Shown in pieces: positions 9,377-19,332 of a stretch of 64,000 nt of DNA; within the stretch, counting starts at the first letter, position 1; every line of letters begins with the position of its first letter. The position numbers and the translations under genes were made by a program. This DNA comes from Nothophaeocryptopus gaeumannii (taxonomy: Eukaryota; Ascomycota; Dothideomycetes; Mycosphaerellales; Mycosphaerellaceae), in contig JASISA010000010.1 in NCBI GenBank assembly GCA_031771865.1, positions 248,001-312,000 of the forward strand. The letters run 5' to 3'. The notes beneath the pieces were generated by a model. The model searched no databases. It was not told the DNA's origin and saw only the letters and a program-made list of their open reading frames with translations.

Positions 9377-11314
9377 ATGCTTGTACTTTCACGAGCCCAT
9401 CAGCCTCAAGTGCGCAAGGAGCCTTCCCAGTGCGCGTTCAGTCAAACGTCACATTTTTGGGCCAGGCTTAGTCGCTGGACAGATGACGAGATCCAAAAAT
9501 TCCGCAAACTTGGAGAGGATGGTGTGTCAGCGAGGGAAATTGTGGCTACTCTTGGCCGGTCCCTGGGAACCGTACGATCACGTCTTTACACCGAGTTTGA
9601 AACAAGAGACACTGGCTCTCGATCGTGCATACGGCTCCATGGGCCGGGCTTGGGCGATGCTGTTCGAGACAAGGCTGGATACAGACCGTGGACCCAGGAC
9701 GAACTTGATGCTCTGAGAACACTGCGCGAGCAAGGCAAAACACACAAGCAAATCGGCAGCGCTATTGGAAGGTCAATACACAGCGTCAAGATGAGATTGT
9801 GTGGTACCATCCCAATCAAGTTATAGAGCACATCGGGACGGAGAAGGTGGACTGCGGCAGAAATGGCGTCTTTGCGGGAGCTGAGAGAGAGTGGCCTAAC
9901 GTGCTCAGAAATTGCTTCCTCGTTAGATCGCTCCTTTGGCAGTGTTAGTGCAGCTCTGATTAGATATGGCAAAAGGACCAAGCGCTCGCCAAACTCAATC
10001 AGGAGCGCGCAAACAATTTGGACGGATGCTGAGTATAGATTGGCGAAGAGCCTTCGCGGTGAGGGCCGCTCCTACGACTTCATCGGAGAACGTGTGAATA
10101 GAACCGGGAACGCCGTGCGTATAAAGCTCAAAGGCCCATTCGATCGTAGTCGTGCGTATCGAGCAGCAAGCGGACTATCGAGTGACGAAATTGCGAAAAT
10201 AAGACGGCTGTACCACGAAGGCAATTCGATCAGAGCCATACAGAAGGAGCTTCTCCGCAGCTATTCAACTATCTACGTTTGGGTACAGTGTTTCAAAGAA
10301 GGAGAAAAAGAAGAAGGAAGGAAAGCTTCATCGGCGAGCAGTATCATGACTTCCGAATCGGAGACGGAACGGGACACCACAGAATTGCGAAACTTGAGCA
10401 GGCACAATTGGCAGCAGAGCAGTATCTCCAACCAAGTTCGGAGCTTCAGCACGAGCACTCGGCTAGCAGCAAGCCACCAGTACTGGAGCCAGGAGGAAAT
10501 AGATGCCTTCTGGAGGCTTCGCGATGAAGGCAAGTCCAACAAAGAAATCGCCACGGTCCTGAATAGGACAAGAAATTCTGTGGAACATAGAGTCTATTCC
10601 TCTCGCTCAGCTAGAGATGCATCGAAAATCCATGTCTGGAGCCAAGATGATATCGACACATTCAACAGGCTTTACGACGAAGGAAAATCAGGCCCAGATA
10701 TTGCTGCAGCTCTGGGAAGGTCGATTAGAGCCGTATATGACCGTCTGTTGCTCAGAAGGGCCGGTGCCTCTCACGTGAATAAAACTTCGATTTACAAGCA
10801 ATGGACAGAGGACGAGGACAAACAAATTCGACGATTCGGAGACCAGAGAATACCACCGCAGGAGATTTCCGTGCACATGGAGCGATCATACGAGAGCATA
10901 CGAGCCCGCTTGAAAGTCCTTTCAAAACGTGATGGATTAGCGATACATCGCGCACCTCGTCAAGGCTGGAACCCGAAGTCCTGGACGCAAGAAGAATACG
11001 ACAGGCTTGCAAATCTTCACGACTCAGGGCATAGCACGCGTGAGAGTGCCGCAGAATTGGACCGTTCTCACTCCAGCGTTTGGTCGCAGGTAAAAATAAA
11101 AAAGGAGGGTCTGAGCAGAGACAAGACTACCTATTTTTCTCGTGTAGAGATTGAGATCTTCCGACAGTTGCACGATCAAGGCAACAGTGGTATGCAACTC
11201 CTGTCGAGATTTCCGCATCGCTCACTGAGGGGCATTCGCCTCCAGATCAAGCGCTTGAAGACAAAACGAGAAGAGCAAGCGAAGGGACATTCCACGGTCA
11301 AGACAAAGCCATAG
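9377..11314 (+). pseudogene. Ten-repeat Myb/SANT-like helix-turn-helix protein with one in-frame TAG
   Basis: One frame runs from ATG 9377 to TAG 11312-11314, broken only by TAG at 9824-9826. It encodes about ten copies of a 40-45 residue unit: aromatic start (W-T/S-x-x-E), then L-R-x-x-G-x-x-x-x-x-I-A-x-x-L-x-R-S-x-x-S-V-x-x-R-L. The copies begin near 9466, 9679, 9848, 10015, 10175, 10480, 10630, 10797, 10975 and 11130. This is the pattern of a Myb/SANT or homeodomain-like helix-turn-helix, so DNA binding is inferred. The stop lies in the linker between repeats 2 and 3; removing the surrounding sequence as an intron would destroy the conserved end of repeat 2. If the stop is real, translation could yield a 149-residue two-repeat protein, or a 483-residue protein starting at ATG 9863. 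No known family of this architecture is recognised. Confidence 0.6.
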
Positions 11315-11733
11315 TGACCAAAAGATGTGGAATAGCTACGTACAGAGGCATTTGCAATGGAAGATGGCGATTCCGCACTGGTATTGCACAAGCAAACATT
11401 TGCCTCAGCAGCACCATGTCATCGATATGTGGTAATCTTCTGAACGAACACCCAACTTGGCCGGCATGCAACTGGATTCGAGAGACTCCACAAACCACGA
11501 CAACTCCAGCCGTCCTGTCTTCGATTGCGGCAGCACAGTCATGCTCAGGACTGTGGAGAACCAGCCAGCGACACGTCCACGTTGAACTGATGCTTCTTGC
11601 TCGAAATTTCATCAGGGATACTCTCGGCTTGACTGTGGCATCGAGCAAAGCTGGTCGTTTCTGTCGATCTGGAAATCCAAGCGTCTCTGCTGCTTTGCTT
11701 CGGGCAACCTGACCTTCCCGCCAAATCAAATAT
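11315..11733. other. Intergenic between convergent genes, nothing recognised
   Basis: Both strands have an open frame here, but neither reads like a known protein. The stretch lies between the 3' ends of two convergent genes and probably holds their 3'-UTRs. Confidence 0.4.
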
Positions 11734-12707
11734 CTATCCAATGCACACAATTATCCCTCCTGCAATCAACACAATCCTATCCCTCCTCACCACACAACTC
11801 GTACCATATCCATCTTCCCGATACACCAGCTCATACCCCCCTCCATGACAAACCCGGCTCGTGGGATAAACCCTCGGCACGAACTTCGTCGAAGATTCCA
11901 TCACCTTCGGAATCTTTTCCAAATCGTGCAGACGTATGAGCGAGTCTGCTGGTATTGCCTGTACGATTTTATTGTATTCCGGCTTGAAGTACTTGGAATA
12001 GATGGCGGGAATGCGGTAGAGTTTTGGAGCATCCTAGATGCAGATCCCGTAGATCGAATCAGTTCCGGATTTCTTTTTCAGGAATTCGTCGCCGCATCGT
12101 GGTAGATTTCAACAGAGAGGTTCGTCTCGGCTTGATACTCGAACGCCGACGGATGATAGCTGAGTGTGATTCTTGAGACTCGTGGGAGGATATAAGCGTG
12201 CATACTTTTCGGACAAAATCGATTGCCGGCTGGGTTGCGGGTCGTCCAGATTGGACGGATTTCGAATCTGTTTTTGGAGGAGAAGGACCATTCTTCTGCT
12301 TTTTGGCTCACCTGACGGGAGGTAGCTCGAAGGGCTTTGAAGCAGTCGATTGCTTCCTCCGACTCGACGAATGGTACCCGAAAACCTATCATGATCCGGG
12401 CTGTGCGAGATTTTGGTATGAGAGATGTGAGGAGATAGATTTGGTCGCGGAGCTCGCGCGGGAGGTCGAAGATGGATGTCGAGTGCATGTATGGCTCGAA
12501 GCGGACTGGCTCGGTCGACTCGTCGGCTGAGGCGAATTGGAGGGTCGAGAGGTCAGGGAGAGGCGTGAATTCAGGAACTTCGGGCAGCTTCTTCATGAAT
12601 GCCGTTTCTGCTGATCGACGAATGGTCTGAAGATCTGCTGACTCTTTGTTATAGGCCAGTCCTGACATTGCGTAGTCGTATTCCGACGATGGCGATCCTT
12701 TTCTCAT
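11734..12707 (-). CDS. F-box-like (2EXR-type) protein, about 297 aa, two exons
   Basis: Exon 1 (12114-12707, ATG at 12707) contains FDLPRELRDQIYLL at about residues 78-91, the short F-box-like motif that opens many fungal proteins of this type. It continues through a conserved-looking region ending YQAETNLS. The frame then meets a stop. I propose an 80-nt phase-0 intron (12034-12113, donor GTTGAA, acceptor ATCTAG, a CTGAT branch-like site), giving exon 2 (11734-12033) that reads DAPKLYRIPAIYSKYF and ends VLIAGGIIVCIG. The donor is weak, so a frameshift is the alternative. Such proteins are usually uncharacterised; a role as a ubiquitin-ligase substrate receptor is only a family-level guess. 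Confidence 0.6.
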
Positions 12708-13759
12708 TTTCGTCCTGAATGCCGGTGCGAGAAAGAAATTGAAGTGGATGCAAACTGGAGACTTTGTTCATCACTGAAGACATGAATGACTTCTACCTTA
12801 AGATGGAGCTAAAAGCTTATGTGTGAGGACAATAGGAGGTGAGTTGATTCGCAGAGTGTTTCAATCTTTCCTGATGACCTCTTCCTGCTCTGAATGATTG
12901 ATGATAAGGTACTTTATTCGGGAGGCCGAGTTTGCTCGTGGCTATTCTTTTCATCTCTGAAATGAAGCCGAGAACAGCCCAGCATGCTCTTGAGGCATTC
13001 TTATCAGATCAAGATCGCTGCAGGTGGTGGTATGTTAGAGCAGAATATCCCCCTTCCCTGAGCAAGACGTTGGAATACGGCATCTCACGGCATCTGATTC
13101 GGGCCGCGATGCGCCGATGGCTTGATTCCTACTCTTTTACTTCTGTCCCCCAAATGTTCCTCCGATCTCCGAAAGCTCGCCCCGCCGGGTTGGCTCATGC
13201 TCCTTCATGCGGAGAAGATCATCTACGTGCAGCACGTACACGCGACATGCAGCCCTTCCGGCGTGCATGACAGTCTATCCTTGATTATCAGGCTTCCGTA
13301 GTGCCCGAGAGCCCAAGCAAGACCACGCAGCCATTTTGCAGCCGTCAGATGAATTCACTACCTTACTCGCCTGACTCGTTGAAACTACTCCTCTTTCGCC
13401 CGACTTTTTACACGATTCCACAGGCTGACCCTTGGTTCCTAGCGTTCCCTTACCCTATCCTCCTAGCCTAACTCTCCCCTTACCCCTACCCTGTCCCTCT
13501 ACTTGTGAAAAGGAAGAAGAGGGAAGAATAAAAAGGAAGAAGTGAAACAGAAAGAGAGAAACCAAGGTAATACGGACAGATCTTAAAAAGGCATCGCGCG
13601 CAAGGAAGGTTTTAAGACACCTAACGCAGAGAAGCCACAGCAGAAATCTAGTACACTGAAACGCCTGACAATCAAGAATTGCTTGCACACCGCATCCTCT
13701 CTGCTGGAAGGGATGCCTGTAATGGAGACACCCACATCTTTCCCCATGTAAGCAATTCA
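12708..13759. other. Intergenic, long promoter region
   Basis: About 1.05 kb between divergent genes. It has pyrimidine-rich tracts near 13440-13500 and A/G-rich tracts at 13505-13560 but no convincing gene; a 112-codon open frame at 12932-13270 has no protein-like features. The stretch probably holds the promoters of the F-box-like gene and the sugar transporter. Confidence 0.5.
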
Positions 13760-13786
13760 ATTGTACAGTGGATCACACTGTACAAT
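13760..13786. promoter_or_regulatory. Perfect 11-bp inverted repeat upstream of the sugar transporter
   Basis: ATTGTACAGTG and its exact reverse complement CACTGTACAAT are separated by five bases (GATCA). The site lies 94 bp before the transporter ATG. A dyad of this kind could bind a dimeric regulator or form a 5'-UTR hairpin; which one is not shown by sequence. Confidence 0.5.
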
Positions 13787-13879
13787 AGTCTGAAGGAAGT
13801 ACAGCAGACACTACTCTATATCTCAATCTATCACCCTCTTCCATCTACGACAGCATCGAAGTCTCACAGTACCTCCACC

Positions 13880-15405
13880 ATGCCACCTCGCAACGATGGC
13901 TGGCATACCTTCCTCGTCGCCATCTTCGCAGCCATCGGGACTTTCTTCTTCGGCTTCGACACCGGCATCGCCACCACGACCATCGCCCATCAAAGCTGGA
14001 TCAACTACATGGGCCATCCGTCCCATGGTCTCACAGGAGCGGTCGTCTCAGTTTATATCGCTGGCGAAGCAGTTGGCGCATTACTTCAAACCGCCATAGG
14101 AGACAAACTCGGTCGGATACGATTTATGCAAATGCTGTGCGTTATCGTCACGATAGGAGTAGTGATCCAGACGGCAGCTGTGAATCTGGGAATGTTTCTT
14201 GCTGGACGGGTGTTGGCTGGTGTGGCGGTTGGAGGGATGGTGGCGACGGTTCCTGTCTACCTTTCGGAAATCTCGGCGCCGCATCAGAGAGGTCTCATAG
14301 GAGGTATCTCGGGCTGCGGAATCAGTTTTGGGACCATGGTGTCCAACTGGGTCGGTTTTGCATGTGGGTATGCACCCTACGGCGCGGTGCAGTGGAGGCT
14401 GCCGCTTGGAATTCAGATTCCGTGGGGGATTATCATGTTCATTGGGTTGATGACTTTCATGCCGGATTCGCCGCGACAGCTGATTCGGAATGGGAAGGTC
14501 GAGAAGGCTCGTGTGGAGTTTATCAGGATTCGTCGGGATCTACATTCTCACGAAGCTCACGAAGAGTTCGCGTTGATGCGGGCGCAGATCGAGTATGAGA
14601 TGGAACGAGAAGTCAAGACCTACGGCGACATTTTCAAACTGTACAGACATAGGGCTCTGGCGTGCATTGCTGTGCAGACGATGACGAGCTTGACTGGAGT
14701 CAATGTGATTCAGTATTATCAGACGATACTGTACAAGTCGCTGGGCATATCTTCACATAAAATTCTGGCGTTATCTGGAGTCTACGGCACCTGCGCTTTC
14801 TTGTCCAACATCACCACGAACCGCTTCTTGACGGATCAGTGGGGACGGAGGAAGCTGATACTGACTGGTCTTTCGGGTGTCATCTTAATTGAGATCTATA
14901 CGGCGGTCATGCAGAGGGAGTTTCAGAACACGAACAACAGAATCGGGAAAGGGTTCGCTATCTTGGGGATTTATCTCTTCGCGGTGACTTTCTACGGTAC
15001 GCTGAATAGCACGACTTGGTTGTATGGAGCTGAGATCCTGCCTATTGCTCTGAGGAGTAAGGTCATGGGTCTCGCTGCTGCTTCTCACTTCATTGTTAAC
15101 GTTGCTAGTAAGTCCCACCCCATCCCCAACCTCAACCGATCTCTTCAGTATATTAACGCCTCACAGTCACAGAGGCAGGCCCCAGCGCCTTCGCGACGAT
15201 CCACGAAAACTACTATTACGTCTTTGTGGGATGTACGCTGTTCTTCTTGGTCGTTGCATGGTTCTATTTCCCGGAGACCAAGCATAAGACTTTGGAGGAA
15301 ATCGCGGCTGCTTTTGGGGACAAGGTTATTACTCTTACGGAGAGGGATTTGGAGGGAAAGGAGGAGACGAAGAGCATTGAGATGAAGAAGGAGGTGGAGA
15401 AGTGA
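13880..15405 (+). CDS. MFS sugar transporter, 488 aa, two exons
   Basis: Exons are 13880-15107 and 15167-15405; the 59-nt intron has a GTAAGT donor and restores the frame as NVA|ITEAGPSAF. Twelve hydrophobic segments are apparent. Sugar-porter signatures are present: GRVLAGVAVGGMVATVPVY with SEISAPHQRG after helix 4, PDSPRQLIRNGK before the central loop, LTGVNVIQYY in helix 7, and PETKHKTLEEI after helix 12. It should carry a hexose or related polyol or quinate with protons across the plasma membrane. The usual helix-7 QQ pair is replaced (TMTSLTG), so the substrate is uncertain. The start chosen is the only ATG just before the first membrane segment. Confidence 0.9.
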
Positions 15406-15542
15406 AGGTCAAGAAGAGTTATACTTGATGCATTAATTCAGAAGCTCATCATCGAAGTCGAAAGCTCTGGACAACTAGGTGACTATATCTCTCTCTCCCG
15501 AGTCTCATTGTACAATTGCCCTCCAGAAAGCAGTCCAACTCC

Positions 15543-17126
15543 TCACAGCCAAAACATTGTCCCATCCAAAGCCTCATTCCACTGGTTTCCATACTCCTTT
15601 CCACCACGCTTCCACATCTCCATCACGCAGTGATCGACATTTTCATACCCTGTCGTTCCATCAAACAGCGGACGCAAGCACTGTTTCGCTCTCTCGCAGA
15701 GATGACCAGCATAGTACGCGGCCGGAACATAGGAAACCGCCGTAGTCGAACGCGCGTACGTCGAGCAAAAGAACATTCATTTGATTTCTCACCGCCGAGG
15801 TTGATCGTTGTTTGCTTTCGGTGCTCTTGTCCTCGTACAGTAAGCAAACTGTTGATAGGCAACTTTGCCGACCTCGCGAAAATTTCCTTGATGCGTCGAC
15901 TCGCTTGGTTGAGAGTCGCATATTTCCTATCCGGCAAAAGGAAGACTCTGACACCGTTCAGGTGATCCTTGAGTCTGCGAGTGTCGCGACGCGTCACGTA
16001 GTCGCTGACCAGGATTGGCTCGTGCAAGAAGCTCATGATAGAGTTCACATGGAGTAGTGAGCATCCCAGGTAGCCGAATGAGAAGCCTCGAATACCAACT
16101 TTGTCATCGGCGTTTCGGAGAGTGACCCGATCAATGTTCGAGTAGACCTTGTTAGTCCCGACAGGAATGACTAGTCGCTGGCTTGCTTCTTGATGGCACT
16201 GTTGATGAGAATGTTGATGGCGGCTACAAGCTCCGAATCGAAGGTGACTGAGAACCTCTGCCTGTGTAGAAAGTCTCGAGGTCTGCCAGTTCCAGTGGAC
16301 GTACATACGGCTAGTGCAGGGTGAGCTCACACTGCTGAGCAGCAGAGTTTGGCTCCTTGGCATTGAAGTTGTCCACCCTGATTTTGGCCACATCATCACC
16401 TGGTTGAGCAGCGATCTGACCGCCTTCTGCCAAATTCTTTCAGGCAGTGATCTTCTTCAGATTGTCGGTAACAAAGCTGTCTTCCTGGTCGTTAAGTAGC
16501 TTGCACTTATCGATCATGCGTTCCATGAGCATCTTCTTCTTTGGCTTCGTCATCGTGTCTGAGAAGCCATGGACTTCGTAGAGGAAGATATGAGGGCCTC
16601 CGGCAGGTCCGCTGACGTCCATGGAGAAGTAGTTGGTGAGAACACTGAAATTATCAGTGTTGTTGCTGCAGCCAGGACGGGAGGCATATCCATCTAAGGC
16701 AGATACCAGTTGAACGGGCAATTCTGGAGCTTTCGTCGCAGGTCTCTTTCCTTTCTTGGAATAAGAAGTAGTGACCTTGGGCATGAAGAGATCGCCGCAT
16801 GGAATTAGATCAACGTTGATGGCCTGTGAGAAGGGAAGTGCTGTATCTTTCTTCTTTCGCTGCTGTTTCTCAGGTCCCATACTTAGCGGAGGCTCGATAG
16901 TAGTAAGTGGAAATTGCTCATCATTGATCGCAGTAGAGGATTCCTTCGTCAAATTCAAGTGGGCCAAAGATGCAGCGAGATCGGGTTGAGTCGAGGACTG
17001 GCCTTGCTGAGGAGCGCTCGAGGATGAAGCAGCAGCTCGCTGGTTTCCAAACGCGCCACCTCTGCCTGCCTTCTTCTTGGCCATCGTGACAGATTCTAGT
17101 AGACTCCCTTGAGACTTCTCGGACAT
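15543..17126 (-). pseudogene. Argonaute pseudogene lacking most of MID/PIWI
   Basis: From ATG 17126 the frame encodes a basic and Ser/Gln-rich leader, then the Argonaute N domain (LTNYFSMDV, GPHIFLYEVHGF). It is stopped by TGA at 16440, after which the same frame continues with matching sequence (KNLAEGGQIAAQPGDD) to a TAG at 16311. VRPLELADLETFY follows, then a frameshift near 16260 to FDSELVAAINILINS, and another near 16175 to VIPVGTNKVYSN and the linker/PAZ region (GIRGFSFGYLGCSLLHVN), which ends near 15845. The extreme PIWI C-terminus (STTAVSYVPAAYYAGHLCERA) appears only about 80 bases later, to the stop at 15543. Roughly 400 residues with the catalytic DEDX residues are missing. Argonautes bind small RNAs in silencing; this copy cannot slice. 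Confidence 0.85.
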
Positions 17127-17510
17127 TTCTCAAGTCTTTCAGTAGATGTAGATTTGCACTTCTTGCGCACTCTCTCGAATTCTTGCAGTAGAGTGCTTTC
17201 CAGTGGTTGGTGTGGTGTGCCCTTAGTCAGTGTCAATTTCAATGAGTGAACAAGTGTCGTTGATAGTTCTCTGAAAGCAAATGAGCAATGAGGTCTGATG
17301 AACCGACCAGAATAGAGAAGAACAGATACGAGATATATCAGCTCAGCCATTCCGATCTGTTTGCTAGGACTGAAAGAAGATGTAAGTCAGCAGAGGGCAT
17401 CAAGCCGAGATCAAAGGAATGCATGTTTGGCATATTGTGAGCAAGCCCAATCATCACCTCGCAGACACATTTTGTCTTGTACTGATTCGGTCACGGAAAA
17501 CTTCTTGCTT

Positions 17511-19027
17511 CTACGCCTTCGTCTTTGGCGCAGTCGGCACCAAAGACACAAGCTTATTGTACAGAAACTCCTGGATGCCGTATTTGCCATTGTTGCTGCC
17601 CCATCCAGAGCCTTTGAAGCCAGAAGTCGGACCACCAGCTATATTTCGAGTTAGCTTACCACCAAGGGCCTTTGGGTTTCGTTACTTACGCTCAGCAAAG
17701 AACGTCATGTTGTTGATCTGTACGCCTCCAAATTCGAGGTCACGGGCGATACGTAGACCTCGCTCGAAGCTACCCGTGAAGACGGAAGCAGACAAGCCTC
17801 CAATGCGAGAGTTGGCTTCCTCGATTGCCTCTTCCTCGGTATCAACAGGAACGATGAAAGCAGTAGGTGCGAAGGCTTCGCCTGTTGAGATTGCAGAATC
17901 CCTTTTGACATCGGTCAAGATGGAAGGACTAAGCGACGCAGCGCCCGTCATGTCGACACTACCACAGAGCAACTTCGCTCCATCCTTGATAGCGCCATCA
18001 ATGACAACTTTTGCTTTGTCAGCTCCTGCAACATTGACTGCTGTTCCAGGAGGAGGCACACCCTTCACGGCTTCTACCAGTAGCCGAGCGAACTCTTCCA
18101 TTACAGAGGATTGAACAATGATCCGCTCTGTGCTGAAGCAGATCTGTCCGTGGTGCATCATGGCACCTCTGGCGCATAGCTGCGCAGCGTTCGAGAGGTC
18201 TGCATCGTCGAGCACGATCGCAGGACTTTGGTCTCCTAGCTCGAGTAGAACGGGCTTGAGGTGCTTCGCGGCGACGCTCGCAATGATTCGTCCAACCGCA
18301 GCGCTCCCGATGAATTCAACTTTTCGGAGTGCTGGATGAGAGATCAACGCCTCCGTGACTTCCGCAGCGGCAGAGCGATCTGCCATAACCAGGTTGACCG
18401 CACCGAGAGGAAAGCCAGCCTCGTGGAGCGTATCAACGATCAACTTATGTGAGCCTGGGCAAAGCTCACTGGCTTTGACAACAACCGTACACCCTGCTGC
18501 CAGAATAGACGCCATGCTGCGAGCAGCGAGCGTTACTGCCGAATTCCATGGCGGGATGATAAGCACTGGTCCGACAGGCTCCTTGTACACCAGACTGGTG
18601 AATCCGAACGCGGAAGACGGAAGCTCTCCAACGATAGCTTCTGAAATAGCCACTGCAACTTCGCGAACGAATAATGCAGCTCCCATCGCTCCACGTGCGG
18701 CCCAGTGTGTCTCGCAGCTCGTAGCTCGTCTCTGCGACCTGGATCTGAGTGAAAGCATCAGCCTTGCTTTCGAGGAGTTCGGCGAACCGCATCAGCTTGG
18801 CGCGACGCTCTTGCACCGAAGTCTTCTTGTACGCTTTGAATGCTGCAGCTGCGTGATCGACTGCTTTGGCGTGCTACGGTACACGTTGCGCTCTGGCCAT
18901 AATGTATAATCTTGCTCTCCTTCGAGGACGTGACTGGAAAACTTGCAGTGCCTGGCAAGATGATAGGCTCGCCATTGATGAAGTTTGGCACGATGGCTCG
19001 TCCCTCCGAATCGGTTGAAGATGCCAT
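17511..19027 (-). pseudogene. Aldehyde dehydrogenase with two frameshifts
   Basis: The NAD(P)-dependent ALDH is readable over its whole length: start ATG 19027, catalytic Asn in PPWNSAVTLAARSMA, Glu in LLELGDQSPAIVL, nucleophile Cys in GQICFSTERIIV, and the C-terminal exon (17511-17638) after a 51-nt intron with a GTAAGT donor. The frame changes twice. Near 18870 a one-base shift separates the ESKIIHYGQSAT part from AVDHAAAAFKAYKK. At 18716-18729 a perfect 7-bp tandem duplication (AGCTCGT twice on the + strand) shifts QVAETS away from the CETHWAARGAMG frame. All active-site residues remain, so inactivation looks recent, or one or both shifts could be sequence errors. The nearest family by motif is the salicylaldehyde/vanillin-dehydrogenase-like fungal ALDHs. 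Confidence 0.85.
18716..18729. repeat. 7-bp tandem duplication causing an ALDH frameshift
   Basis: AGCTCGT is repeated twice head-to-tail. Deleting one unit restores the family-typical reading ETSCETHWAA, which identifies the duplication as the lesion. Confidence 0.85.
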
Positions 19028-19332
19028 GATTTGGTTGCTTGAGGTGCCTGTAGGCTTTCTCTTGTAGAGAATCGATGCAGGACATAAGACCCTAGATATA
19101 CTCCTGTCGCCAAGGTACTGCTTGCAGGATTGCACGAAGGTGGGATTATCACGTAGCTTTATTCATTACATAGGAGTCGGACTTGCGGCTTAGGGCGAGA
19201 ATCGCAGGCCGGTAGTGGGGCTGAAAAGCCTCACGCTGGAGACTAGTCGAAACCCCATCTGTCGCTCCAACTTGAAGGATCGTATAGCACAGCCCGTTCT
19301 ACGTTTCGGATAGGGCAACGGTGTTCTCGGCA

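Noticed and set aside
11298..11750. A 150-codon minus-strand and a 132-codon plus-strand frame at the same place
   Set aside because: Both overlap the space between convergent genes, neither has motifs and they contradict each other; they are treated as chance open frames.
12932..13270. 112-codon open frame upstream of the sugar transporter
   Set aside because: No domain, signal peptide or codon pattern supports it; it lies within the likely promoter region.
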